The notes under the pieces were generated by a model. It was not told the origin of the DNA and did no database searches. It saw nothing but the letters and a program-made list of their open reading frames with translations. A stretch of 64,000 nucleotides of DNA. Source: Alphaproteobacteria bacterium. Its GTDB lineage: Bacteria; Pseudomonadota; Alphaproteobacteria; GCA-016699305. The position numbers and the translations under genes are program-made. Where the stretch lies: contig CP064970.1 in assembly GCA_016699305.1 (NCBI GenBank), positions 1,240,001 to 1,304,000 of the forward strand. Direction: 5' to 3'. Shown one piece after another: positions 51,754 to 61,339 of the stretch (its first letter is position 1; each line of letters opens with the position of its first letter).

Positions 51754-53442
51754 ATGATCAAATTGGGAAATATGTCGATCGCCGTGAAGAGCCAGATAGC
51801 GCCGTTTATAGGCACCTTCGCCCTGATCATCATCGGCGCTTGCTTTTGGTTTGTAACGTCCCAGACATCCCAGGCGATTTCCCATACCAAGGATATCAGC
51901 TCCATCGGCACGACATTGAATGAAAGCCGTATCGCGCTCTATAAGGCGCACACAGCCTTATATAAAGCTTCGGATATGACTCTTAATAAACTTGACGAAG
52001 CCACGATCGCCAAGGTCACTCAATCGGCTTTGGACCATATTGTGATTTCCCAAGACCAATTGAAGATCGTGCAAAGCGCGAATATGCAGGGCATAGATCA
52101 AAAGGAAGTGGATACAGCCAAAGCCGCGTTGGTTTCGTATCAAAAGATGGCAAAAGACTTTAAGGATCTTGTCTCCACGGATGCGACGCTGGCCAGCATC
52201 ATGCTGAACACCGCGCAGGGACGCTATGAATTGGTGGAGAAATCTTTGGGAAAACTGGAGTCCCAGATCGATGGATTGACAGATCTGGCCAACAAAGAAC
52301 TGGCCCACGATCTGGAAAGCAGCAAATCTCTGGCAACCGTGGCCATTCTGGTCATTGTGCTGTTCAATATCACACTGGGCCAGTTGATCGGACGCGCCAT
52401 TTCCCGTCCCATTCAAGCCATCACACGGGTGATGCAGGCTTTGGCCGCCCATGATACCAGCGTGACCGTGCCGCATCAGGACCGACGGGATGAGATCGGT
52501 GGCATGGCCCATGCCGTGCTGGTGTTCAAAGAAAGCATGATCCGCAGCGACGAGATGGCGGCCGAGACGGCGCGTCAGCAGGAAGAGAGGGCCAGACGCG
52601 CCGAGCATATGGCCCAATTGGCGCGGAATTTCGACTCGCATGCCGGGACATTGCTGGGCGAGGTGGGCAAGGCATCCGAACACATGCACAGCATCGCCGG
52701 AACCGTGGCCGATGCCGCGCGGCGTTCGGGCCAGCAAGCGGACTCGGTGGCCCATTCGGCGCAAAACGCTTCGGGCAACGTGCAGACGGTGGCGGCGGCG
52801 ACCGAGGAATTGGCCAGCTCGAGCGCCGAGATCGGCCGCCAGGTCGAGCATTCCTCCACCATCGCCAATAAGGCGGTGCATCAGGCCGAACAGACCAGCG
52901 CCCATATGCGCGCCTTGGCCGATAACGCGGCGCGTATCGGCGCGGTCGTCCAGCTCATCAGCGAAATCGCCAGCCAGACAAATCTGCTGGCATTAAACGC
53001 CACCATCGAAGCGGCGCGAGCGGGCGAAGCCGGCAAGGGCTTTGCCGTCGTGGCCGGCGAGGTTAAGAGCTTGGCCGCCCAAACGGCCAAAGCCACGGAA
53101 GACATCACCAGCCAGGTCATGGGAATCCAAGATTCCACCAAGACCGCCGTTGATGCGATAGGCGCCATCAGCGGCACGATACAAGAGCTTAGTGCGATCT
53201 CGACGGCCATCGCCTCGGCGGTGGAAGAGCAAAACGCCGCGACGGGAGAAATTACCCGCAGCGTCGAAGAGGCGGCGCGCAGCACCAGCGATGTCTCGAC
53301 CGACATAGCCCAAGTGCGCGGCATGGCCAGCGATACCGAAAAAGCCGCCAGCGACGTGCAAGACGCCTACCGCGTCCTGGCCCGCCATTCCGACGAACTG
53401 CGCCAAACCGTCAACACCTTCCTTGAAGGCGTGCGCACCTAG
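51754..53442 (+). CDS. methyl-accepting chemotaxis protein
   Basis: A 562-aa chemoreceptor. TM1 is at about residues 15-35 (FIGTFALIIIGACFWFVTSQ), a helical periplasmic sensor of about 150 residues follows, TM2 is at about 188-208 (ATVAILVIVLFNITLG), then HAMP (GRAISRPIQAITRVMQALAA) and the signalling domain with the hairpin-tip sequence EIASQTNLLALNATIEAARA. No C-terminal CheR-binding pentapeptide is seen. Confidence 0.93.
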   Translation: MIKLGNMSIAVKSQIAPFIGTFALIIIGACFWFVTSQTSQAISHTKDISSIGTTLNESRIALYKAHTALYKASDMTLNKLDEATIAKVTQSALDHIVISQDQLKIVQSANMQGIDQKEVDTAKAALVSYQKMAKDFKDLVSTDATLASIMLNTAQGRYELVEKSLGKLESQIDGLTDLANKELAHDLESSKSLATVAILVIVLFNITLGQLIGRAISRPIQAITRVMQALAAHDTSVTVPHQDRRDEIGGMAHAVLVFKESMIRSDEMAAETARQQEERARRAEHMAQLARNFDSHAGTLLGEVGKASEHMHSIAGTVADAARRSGQQADSVAHSAQNASGNVQTVAAATEELASSSAEIGRQVEHSSTIANKAVHQAEQTSAHMRALADNAARIGAVVQLISEIASQTNLLALNATIEAARAGEAGKGFAVVAGEVKSLAAQTAKATEDITSQVMGIQDSTKTAVDAIGAISGTIQELSAISTAIASAVEEQNAATGEITRSVEEAARSTSDVSTDIAQVRGMASDTEKAASDVQDAYRVLARHSDELRQTVNTFLEGVRT

Positions 53443-53526
53443 GCTAGGCCAAGATATTGCGGGGCGTCCACAAGGAATCCTAACGGCGTATTTCGACGCC
53501 AATCAACCCAGGGAAGGCGCGTTAGA

Positions 53527-55266
53527 TTATGTGGCCGCCGGATTCTTGAGCGCAGCCAACCGCGCGCGCAAGATGTCGGGCACCGTTGGATAGGTGGGGC
53601 GTTGAGGCGGTTGTGGAGCCAGAATCGCAAAAGAGAGAAGCGGCGCAAAAAGGGGCGGCACCCATGCGGTGAGAACCCGCTCCATATCCTGGCCTGGACC
53701 TTGCGAAGCAGGCCCAGCGCCCATCATCGCCGTGCGCCAATTCGTCACTTCCTGCACGGCATCGCGGAATGCCGTAGGGATATCCCGGGGAGGCTGCTCC
53801 AGAAAATCTTCGGGAGAGTTCGCGCGAGGGGGCAAGCCCAGAACACGGCCTTGCGCCGGCAATTGCGGATAATGGCATCCCGCGCGACGGACAACATAGA
53901 CCCGCGGTCTGGAGGTCGGCGAGCGTCCGGGCACACCCTTGGCAACAATATGCGATTCTGTATCCAGAACCTGTTGAGGCAATTCAGGAAGAATCAAACC
54001 GGCCTTGGCCATCCGATACACCAAGGCATCTTCAAGCGACTCACGCAGATCGGCGCTGAATATCTGTCCCAGCAACTGCCAGGCCACCAATGCCGATTTG
54101 GCCTTGACCGCCGGAGAGCAATTCGAACCCTCCTGCAGCTCGGGAGTCAGCACCATCTTCACCCAGTAATCATTGCAACGAGATTGAGGATTAAGAGACA
54201 TCTTCGCCCGGCAATCCAGCACAGCCATATCCAATTGATCGCGCCGAGAATCCTGTTCAGGCAACAGATGCTGAATCTGCTTGACCGCCTTGTATGCCCC
54301 GTCCCACGCAGAAGTTTGGTTGCCATCATTGGGTGCAGGCAGGAATTCCGGAAGATCGACGCCGCTTATGGCCATCTGCTGCAAAGCCGATAGAACCCCG
54401 TCCACGCAATGGCCGATAATGCTGTCCGCCTTGCCCTGATGATCCTTGGTCCAATCCCTTGGCAGGGCTTGAGTTGCCGACACGGCCGATTGAGCCACGG
54501 CTTTCAAACACCTGATATGCGCGCCGCGCATAGGCTGAGTCGACCAAACGGGGGATTGATAGACTTGCGAAGAATCCTGCGGTACCTGCCCCGTTGGACT
54601 GGCCAGCGCATGCAAAGCCAGCGCCGCCAATTCCAAACGGCATGTTGCTCTGTTATCAAAGGTACTGGGAATGCCGTATCCTAGCCGCAGCAAGGCCCAG
54701 GCAACACCCAGAGGAAAGCCCGAGTCATCCTTGACCAGCAAGGCACCGTTGTCGCGGATAAAGCCCAAACATGATTTTTCGAAATCCCCGTAATAGGCTC
54801 GCCAATTCTTCGCATAAGAGATGATACGGGGAATATGATCCTCAACAATCGACCGGGCATTCGTATCGTTCAGCCCCGCGCGGAAAGCATCATCGCGCAA
54901 TATGTCGCTCCAAGCTTGGCTGACGACCTCCATTTTTTCTCTCACACGAAAATGGGGGTCGCGCACGCTTTTTGCAGCCAGAGTCAAACTACGTACGATC
55001 AAGCCATAGGATTCGCAGATTTCCTCAGGATCGATCGACTCTCCGTCCCGCTTCATAACGTTCAAAAAGCCCGCCATCTGCTTGGCGCTCATATCCGCCA
55101 TCTCGCCTAGGTCGTGATATCTCACGAACCGCAATATAGAACCCGGCAGATGTTGGCGGCTGTCCATATGATGGAAACGCCACAAATCCCATCCCATACG
55201 CATACGGCGTGTCATATGCACAGCCTTGCGCCAGGACGGCATCGGAAAGGAAAAATATGAGGGCAT
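53527..55266 (-). CDS. large hypothetical protein of linked pair
   Basis: A 579-aa protein not recognised. The start MPSYFSFPMPSWRKAV has GGAGA upstream. It is largely helical, with scattered Trp and Gln and a Pro-rich C-terminal third. The preceding gene (55343-55921) is similar in style: both contain HLPGS/PGHSG-like and DMAE segments, and the two are 77 bp apart on one strand. Function unknown. Confidence 0.5.
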   Translation of the reverse strand: MPSYFSFPMPSWRKAVHMTRRMRMGWDLWRFHHMDSRQHLPGSILRFVRYHDLGEMADMSAKQMAGFLNVMKRDGESIDPEEICESYGLIVRSLTLAAKSVRDPHFRVREKMEVVSQAWSDILRDDAFRAGLNDTNARSIVEDHIPRIISYAKNWRAYYGDFEKSCLGFIRDNGALLVKDDSGFPLGVAWALLRLGYGIPSTFDNRATCRLELAALALHALASPTGQVPQDSSQVYQSPVWSTQPMRGAHIRCLKAVAQSAVSATQALPRDWTKDHQGKADSIIGHCVDGVLSALQQMAISGVDLPEFLPAPNDGNQTSAWDGAYKAVKQIQHLLPEQDSRRDQLDMAVLDCRAKMSLNPQSRCNDYWVKMVLTPELQEGSNCSPAVKAKSALVAWQLLGQIFSADLRESLEDALVYRMAKAGLILPELPQQVLDTESHIVAKGVPGRSPTSRPRVYVVRRAGCHYPQLPAQGRVLGLPPRANSPEDFLEQPPRDIPTAFRDAVQEVTNWRTAMMGAGPASQGPGQDMERVLTAWVPPLFAPLLSFAILAPQPPQRPTYPTVPDILRARLAALKNPAAT

Positions 55267-55342
55267 GAGGGTCTCCATAGGCCGGAACGGTGCGGGACCA
55301 TAACATACGCGTCCCCGCATGTGAATCACTTGGGAATTCTGC

Positions 55343-55921
55343 TTAGGTTCGAAGAATGGCCGTCACAGACCGCTTGGCCAAAGCATCAGGGCGGCTGGCC
55401 GCGTGCTGCGTTTTTTGCGACCCACACGAACCAATTCGCGCTTCACGCCAATCCCGATGACGTTCCATCTGCATATAGAGTTCCGGGAAAGCCCGGGCAT
55501 CCAATGGAATGGTCGTTAGATCACCGCTGTGACCGGGCAGCCGCCCCGCATCGGCAAGATTGTCAAAACTATCGCACAACATCTCCATGCGTTTTCCCCA
55601 TACCGGCTGGTGCGGGTTCTGCGCCGCAGGAACACGGATATCTTCAAACAATTTCGACAGCAAATGATGGGCCGTCTCTGCAGATCGGGGGGCCACCACC
55701 AGCTCCACGACATTCAACACGCGCCGCAACTGGCCCGGGCTCATTTGGGCAAAGCTGTTGATGGGCTGTCTATCAAACCAGGAACCGAGCGTAGAAGGAT
55801 CAGCGCTGCGCACAACCAATCGCTCCAGACGGCGTACGCGTCGCTGCGAGCTATCTAAGAATTCCGCCATATCCTTGACGTCAAGAACAAGGCACTGCAT
55901 CCAGCGCAGTTGGGTGGCCAT
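55343..55921 (-). CDS. hypothetical protein of linked pair
   Basis: A 192-aa helical protein beginning MATQLRWMQCLVLDVKDMAE. Segments such as SPGQLRRVLNVVELVVAPRS and HHLLSKLFEDIRVPAAQNPH are Leu/Arg-rich. No family recognised. It is upstream of the 579-aa gene in the same direction and probably cotranscribed. Confidence 0.5.
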   Translation of the reverse strand: MATQLRWMQCLVLDVKDMAEFLDSSQRRVRRLERLVVRSADPSTLGSWFDRQPINSFAQMSPGQLRRVLNVVELVVAPRSAETAHHLLSKLFEDIRVPAAQNPHQPVWGKRMEMLCDSFDNLADAGRLPGHSGDLTTIPLDARAFPELYMQMERHRDWREARIGSCGSQKTQHAASRPDALAKRSVTAILRT

Positions 55922-55993
55922 ATCACATTCTCCCTTGGTATTTCATAACCAAGGTCAATACCATTCCGGCATGAAACTAATACTACGAAAGGA

Positions 55994-56224
55994 TTACGCC
56001 CTGCCTTCAGGTCCCGATGGAGTGGGTGGCTCAGGGGGCTTTTTATCGGCCTCGCCCAAGGCGGCAGGCGGGTGTTTGGCGTGGGGGTCTTCGTCCAATC
56101 CCTTGCGGAAAGCCCGAATGCCTTTGGCCAGATCGCCGGCCACCTGCGGCAAACGTCCCGCGCCGAATAGAACCAGCACGACCACCAAAACAATCAGCCA
56201 ATGCCACAGACTGAAGCCGCCCAT
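55994..56224 (-). CDS. tatA: Sec-independent protein translocase subunit TatA
   Basis: A 76-aa protein with the classical layout: short N-terminus, TM helix (LWHWLIVLVVVLVLFGAGRL), the amphipathic helix PQVAGDLAKGIRAFRKGL and a disordered acidic/Pro tail. It forms the twin-arginine pore. It lies 5 bp downstream of secF. Confidence 0.93.
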   Translation of the reverse strand: MGGFSLWHWLIVLVVVLVLFGAGRLPQVAGDLAKGIRAFRKGLDEDPHAKHPPAALGEADKKPPEPPTPSGPEGRA

Positions 56225-56229
56225 GATCT

Positions 56230-57162
56230 CTAGGCCTCCTTGCCAGAAGGTGCCGCCTGCTGTCCCTTGGTCTGCAGATGCATGGGTTTCATGTAGAGCA
56301 GCAACGAACCGGCGACATAGATGGACGAGAACGTGCCCACCAACACGCCCCAGGTCATGGCAGCGGTGAAGTTGATCAGCGTGCTGCCGCCGAAGAACAA
56401 TAGAGGCAACATGGCCACCAACACCGTGCCACTGGTCATGACGGTGCGAGAGAGGGTCTGGTTGACCGAGTCGTTGATGACCTTGGTCATATCATTGGTG
56501 CGCTGGCGGCGCATGATTTCACGCATACGGTCGAACACCACCACGGTGTCGTTGACCGAAAAACCGGCCAAAGTCAGCAGCGCGGCCACGGCGGTCAGAT
56601 TGAACTCCAACCCGGTAATCGAATAGAGCCCCAAAGTGACCAGCACATCGTGGAACGTCGCCACCAAGGCCGCCACGCCGAACTGCCATTCAAAGCGCGT
56701 GGCCACATAAATACCGATGCCCAGCAGCGCAAGACCGATGGCGATCATGCCGCCGGTGAACAGCTCGTCCCCCACGCGCGGGCCGACCATCTCGACACGG
56801 CGATATTCATAATCCGCACCCAAAGACTCGCGCAGCTTGGCCACGGAGGCGTTTTGTTCGGCCTCGGCGCCCGGTTGGCGTTGCAGACGAATCAACACGT
56901 CCTTGTCCGTGCCGAATTGCTGCAATTCCACCGGCCCCATATTCAGGCCTTCCAGTTTCGAGCGCAATGCGCCCATATCGACGGCCTGGGCCGCGCGCGC
57001 CTCGACCAGAATACCGCCCTTAAAGTCGATGCCCAGGTTCAAGCCGTTCACGACCAAGCCCCCGATGGTGATCAACATCAGGAGGATCGTGACGCTAAAG
57101 CCGAAAAAGCGCAGACGCACAAAGTCGATCTTTGTGCCATAGGGGATCAGTGTAATAGACAT
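56230..57162 (-). CDS. secF: protein translocase subunit SecF
   Basis: A 310-aa inner-membrane protein. It has six TM helices and the SecF signatures GLNLGIDFKGGILVEARA, AVAALLTLAGFSVNDTVVVF and DRMREIMRR, followed by NQTLSRTVMTSG. With SecD it uses the proton gradient to help Sec export. SecD is not next to it: the upstream neighbour is fmt on the other strand. Confidence 0.95.
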   Translation of the reverse strand: MSITLIPYGTKIDFVRLRFFGFSVTILLMLITIGGLVVNGLNLGIDFKGGILVEARAAQAVDMGALRSKLEGLNMGPVELQQFGTDKDVLIRLQRQPGAEAEQNASVAKLRESLGADYEYRRVEMVGPRVGDELFTGGMIAIGLALLGIGIYVATRFEWQFGVAALVATFHDVLVTLGLYSITGLEFNLTAVAALLTLAGFSVNDTVVVFDRMREIMRRQRTNDMTKVINDSVNQTLSRTVMTSGTVLVAMLPLLFFGGSTLINFTAAMTWGVLVGTFSSIYVAGSLLLYMKPMHLQTKGQQAAPSGKEA

Positions 57163-57240
57163 GCCGAAAACCTAGCCTGTTTGAGGGGAGTGTGTCACGA
57201 GTCTTATGTTGGCGTTTACCTTATGGAGGGGTTTTTGGCA

Positions 57241-58184
57241 ATGTCGCGTCTGAACGTGGTGTTCATGGGGTCTCCGGCCTTCGCCCGGCCCAGCTTGCAA
57301 GCCTTGCATGATGCGGGACACCGGTTAAGTCAGGTCTTTTGCCAACGCCCCAAGCCCGCCGGACGCGGCCAGGCGCTGCATCCTTGTCCCGTCCATGCAC
57401 TGGCCGATGCCCTGGACATTCCCGTCAGCACCCCAAAAACGCTGCGCAAAGACGCGCAAGACCACATCAACGCTTTGGCCGCGCTGGCCCCCGATGTGAT
57501 CGTGGTGGTGGCCTATGGCCTTATTCTGCCGCAAGCCGTGTTGGATATCCCGCGTCTGGGCTGTGTGAACGTGCATTTCTCATTGTTGCCGCGCGGGCGC
57601 GGGGCGGCACCGGTACAGTATGCGATCGGGGAGGGAGACGCCCAGACCGGCATATGCCTGATGCGTATGGATGCGGGGCTGGATACGGGCCCGGTCTATC
57701 GCCGCGAGGCCATCGACATCCCCCCGATGCGACATGTGGCAAGCTGTTGGAAGAACTGGGCGAGATGGGCGCGCGTATGCTGCCCCCTTTGCTGGACGAC
57801 CTGGATGCCGGGCGCGTCCAAGCCGTGCCCCAGCCCGAAGAGGGCGTCACCTTGGCCCCGCGTTTGGAACGCGCCGATGGTCAGATTGATTGGCGTAAGC
57901 CCGCCTGTGTCTTAGAGCGTCAGATGCGCGCCTTCGATCCCTGGCCGGGAGCGTTCTTTGCCTGGCGCGGGGAAAACATCAAGCTGCTGGCCGCACGGGT
58001 GGACGCCCCCACCGATGCATCCCCCGGCACTTTGTTGGATAGTCAAGGCCGCATCGCCTGCGGCGATGGCACCAGTTTATGCCTGTTGCGCCTGCAACGC
58101 CCCGGCCGAGCCCCCATGAACGCCGCCGACTGCCTACGCGGCATGAAGCCCGAGGCCGGGGAATCTTGGATGATTTCAAAATGA
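57241..58184 (+). pseudogene. fmt: methionyl-tRNA formyltransferase, one-base frameshift
   Basis: The product would be about 314 aa. N-terminal part: NVVFMGSPAFARPSLQALHD, CVNVHFSLLPRGRGAAPVQY (formyl-transfer region); C-terminal part in another frame: EELGEMGARMLPPLLDDLDA and MRAFDPWPGAFF. The break is at 57720-57725, a run of six C where seven would restore the frame. Start 57241 has GGAGGGG upstream. Either a true loss, a phase-variable run or a sequencing/assembly error; formylation is usually important, so the last is plausible. Confidence 0.85.
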
Positions 58185-58334
58185 TATGCTGATTTTTCGT
58201 TAAACTAATCCTTGTCTCTGACATTTTATCTCTGATCAAAACATTTTGACTCAAGCTTTCGTTAAATTTGTTGCGTTACCATGATAACGAATCAGATCAC
58301 CAGATACCATCGCGCAGGGGCGCGGAAGGGCGGC

Positions 58335-59738
58335 ATGCCAATGCAGAGCAAAGACAAGCCGGGATCAACCCGTACTTTTTTCCATGCCACGGCACCGGGC
58401 ATGGCGGATGTGCTGACTTGGCGGCCGGATCGACTGGCCATGAATCGGCGCGTCGCCGCCTTGATGACGGACCGCAGCCAAAATGGAGCGTATTTGGCGG
58501 TGGCCATCGACAATCTGACATTGATCAACGATGCCATCGGCATTCCCGCCACCAATGGCTTGATATTGCATGTCATCGAGCGACTTGAGCGCCTAGCTCC
58601 GGCCTCGGTGCCGGTGGCGCGGATCAGTGGCGACTCGTTTGGGTTGCTATTCCCAGGCATGGACGGCGTGGAACTGCGCCGTTTGGCAAGGCGTATTCTG
58701 TGTGATTTCGACAACAATCCCATTGAAACGCCCGATTGGCCGATGCATCTATCGTTGTCGATAGGCGGCGTGGTGTTCCCCACCATGGCGCGCGGAGCCG
58801 ATGCGGTGATGATATGTGCCGAGCAGGCCGTGCGCGAGGCCAAGCGCCGGGGCCGCCATATCTATGTCCCGCATCGCCCTTCACATCAGCGTCAGCAAGC
58901 GCATCGGGATCTGTTGCGTATGGGCGAGGATGTCAAACGCGCATTGCAAGAATCTCGCCTGTGCCTGGCCTATCAGCCGGTCATGGACGCGGTAACGGGC
59001 AAACCACGTTTCTATGAGGTTTTGGTGCGCATGATAGGGCCAAATGGCCAGCCGATCGCGGCTGCCGATTTCATCCCGGCGGTCGAACGCATGGGCTTGG
59101 CAGGAGCCTTGGACCGGTTTGTCCTCGATATGGCCTTACAAGAGCTGTCTGCTTATCCCGAATTGGTGCTGTCGGTGAACGTCTCGGGCCTGACCGCCGC
59201 CCAAGCCGCATGGCCGCGCTATTTTAAGTCGCGGTTGGATCGCGCAGGTCGACGCAGTATTTTGCAACGTCTGATCATCGAAATTACCGAAACCGCCGCG
59301 GTAGCTGATATCAGTCAAACCGCCCGCTTCGCCACTGCCCTGAGCAATATGGGCGGGCGCGTGGCGCTGGACGATTTCGGCGCGGGATATACCTCCATCC
59401 GACACTTACGGACGCTGTCGGTGGCCATACTAAAACTGGATCGGGAATTGTTGACCCAGGTGGCCACCAACCCGGACCAGCAAACATTGGTGCGCATGTT
59501 AATCGGTCTGGCCCGAGGCATGGGAATGCAGACCGTGGCCGAAGGCATCGAAAACGAGGATACCATGGATTGGTTGCGCGCCGAGCGCGTGGATATGGGC
59601 CAAGGCTACTTCCTGGGTTGCCCCCTGCTGGGCCGACCCTGGCTGGCAGGTGGCGGTGTCGCCGCCGATATCATTCAGCCCAAAGCCGCCAGCAGCGATT
59701 CCATGCTGCATATTTGTACCCAAAGCGTGTACGCATAA
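58335..59738 (+). CDS. degenerate GGDEF-EAL cyclic-di-GMP protein
   Basis: A 467-aa soluble protein. The GGDEF position reads SGDSF, so cyclase activity is unlikely. The EAL domain looks competent: YEVLVRM (EVL form), IIEITETAAV, LDDFGAGYTS, LKLDRELL and AEGIEN. It is therefore probably a phosphodiesterase lowering c-di-GMP. An alternative start at 58281 lacks a ribosome site; GGAAGG precedes 58335. Confidence 0.88.
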   Translation: MPMQSKDKPGSTRTFFHATAPGMADVLTWRPDRLAMNRRVAALMTDRSQNGAYLAVAIDNLTLINDAIGIPATNGLILHVIERLERLAPASVPVARISGDSFGLLFPGMDGVELRRLARRILCDFDNNPIETPDWPMHLSLSIGGVVFPTMARGADAVMICAEQAVREAKRRGRHIYVPHRPSHQRQQAHRDLLRMGEDVKRALQESRLCLAYQPVMDAVTGKPRFYEVLVRMIGPNGQPIAAADFIPAVERMGLAGALDRFVLDMALQELSAYPELVLSVNVSGLTAAQAAWPRYFKSRLDRAGRRSILQRLIIEITETAAVADISQTARFATALSNMGGRVALDDFGAGYTSIRHLRTLSVAILKLDRELLTQVATNPDQQTLVRMLIGLARGMGMQTVAEGIENEDTMDWLRAERVDMGQGYFLGCPLLGRPWLAGGGVAADIIQPKAASSDSMLHICTQSVYA

Positions 59739-59895
59739 TTTCGGATCACATATCATGCGTGACCGTCGAAACTCGCCATGATCCCAATGGCATAGAATAT
59801 AGTTGCGTTTATGTATTTAATTTCATGTCTTTTCTGTAAGAAAGAATAGTGAGCGAACGGAATTCATTCCGGTCATGTTTCTAGGAGAAAATCAC

Positions 59896-60231
59896 ATGGA
59901 AGAGCTGCATCTTATCTGCCCAACACACCAAAACCCCTCTGAAATGCCCACCGTGGCGGTAGTGTGGAACAGTGCCACGGGAGATGCATATTTCGCATGT
60001 GACATTGTTCATTCCGCTCCGCGACCATCCCATCCTGACGAAAATCATTTTGTTGTATCGATAAAGGAAAAGGATGCGACCTATATTGCGGTACGTCATG
60101 GTGGAATCACCATCAATTTCCCCGACAATATGATCAAGCTTCAGATGGGACTTGGTCCCAATGATGATTCCCGTACGGAAAAGCCGCAGGGCATTAAACG
60201 GAGACTTCCGCCACCTGGACTTTGTCTCTGA
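59896..60231 (+). CDS. hypothetical small protein
   Basis: A 111-aa protein (MEELHLICPTHQNPSE...) that appears soluble and beta-rich, with a disordered Pro-rich end. AGGAGA lies upstream of the ATG at 59896. Composition is somewhat more AT-rich than its neighbours. Not recognised. Confidence 0.5.
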   Translation: MEELHLICPTHQNPSEMPTVAVVWNSATGDAYFACDIVHSAPRPSHPDENHFVVSIKEKDATYIAVRHGGITINFPDNMIKLQMGLGPNDDSRTEKPQGIKRRLPPPGLCL

Positions 60232-60297
60232 CCACATTGTGCATCGGCGGCGGCATGGGATCGCCCTATGCGTCGAATGCGGGTAAACGTGGTCGCG

Positions 60298-61179
60298 TTA
60301 CGTCACGGCCCGAATGCGGGTGGCGTAGAAACGCGTCACTTTCAGCCCTTTTTCAAGGGCATCGGCGCGCATCATCCACGGGCGGACCTCACGCATCATG
60401 ATCTGTTTGGCGGCGGGAGTCAGATACAAGGTTTCCAGCTTGCGTGTCAGTTGACATAGGCCGGCGACGATCTCATGCCGATAGGCGGCGGTGACATCCT
60501 CGGCGATCCGCACGTTTAATGATCGACGTTCCATGGCGGCCTTCATCTGCGCCATGCTCCAAGGATGCGCGCCGCCTTCTTCCGCCGTCCAGGCCGCCAG
60601 GGCCGGGGACGCGGGATCATTGGCGGTGTATTCCAACATGGCCAAAGGCGCGTGCGCCTTCATGCATTGCGCCACGGCGTCCAAAAAGCGTTCCTTGTCG
60701 TGCAGGCGATACAGCAGCGGGCGCATCAACACCAGATCGACATGACGCGGCCAGGCAAAGCTTTCCGGATCATAGGCGGATATGTCGGCTTGGCGTTGCA
60801 GATTGCCGGCGCATGACAGCTCGGCTCCAACAAGAGCCAGTTCTTCATCGGATTCAAGACCATCGACATAGGATCCATAGGTGGTGGCGATATGACGGGC
60901 CAAGTCCCCCACCCCGGCGCTTAGGTCCAAAATCGTCTTGGTCTTATCCAAACCGAATGTCTTGATCCATTCGCGCATCATGAGGCCATCGGCGGGCTGG
61001 GTGACGTTTTCTCCCCATAAGGCGCTGAGCATATCCATGCGGCTGCCATCCCATAAAGTGGAATGATGTGTCTGAGCAGCTACGCCCACGACCTCAGCCC
61101 TCGGGACAGAAACCGAGGGAGTTGTGGCGCGCCGGCCTGCTCGACACCACCATGATGTCAACCGATCCAGAAGGTTCAT
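60298..61179 (-). CDS. class I SAM-dependent methyltransferase
   Basis: A 293-aa enzyme. The SAM site is KTILDLSAGVGDLARHIATT; later VDLVLMRPLLYRLHDKERFL is the usual post-IV segment. A basic N-terminus and helical C-terminus suggest a lipid, quinone or small-molecule methyltransferase, but no substrate signature is seen. It stands alone between opposite-strand genes. Confidence 0.75.
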   Translation of the reverse strand: MNLLDRLTSWWCRAGRRATTPSVSVPRAEVVGVAAQTHHSTLWDGSRMDMLSALWGENVTQPADGLMMREWIKTFGLDKTKTILDLSAGVGDLARHIATTYGSYVDGLESDEELALVGAELSCAGNLQRQADISAYDPESFAWPRHVDLVLMRPLLYRLHDKERFLDAVAQCMKAHAPLAMLEYTANDPASPALAAWTAEEGGAHPWSMAQMKAAMERRSLNVRIAEDVTAAYRHEIVAGLCQLTRKLETLYLTPAAKQIMMREVRPWMMRADALEKGLKVTRFYATRIRAVT

Positions 61180-61339
61180 TTTAGACAGGGACCTCTATCG
61201 AAAACGACTCGCGCGGACAGCGCCTTGGGTCTAGGCTAATCCTCGCTTTGCCCATCGTCATGCCATAATTGCGCTTTTTATGGGGTTGAGTGAAAATAGT
61301 CGACCGGTCCACCCTCATCCACATCGAGGCCGAAACAAC

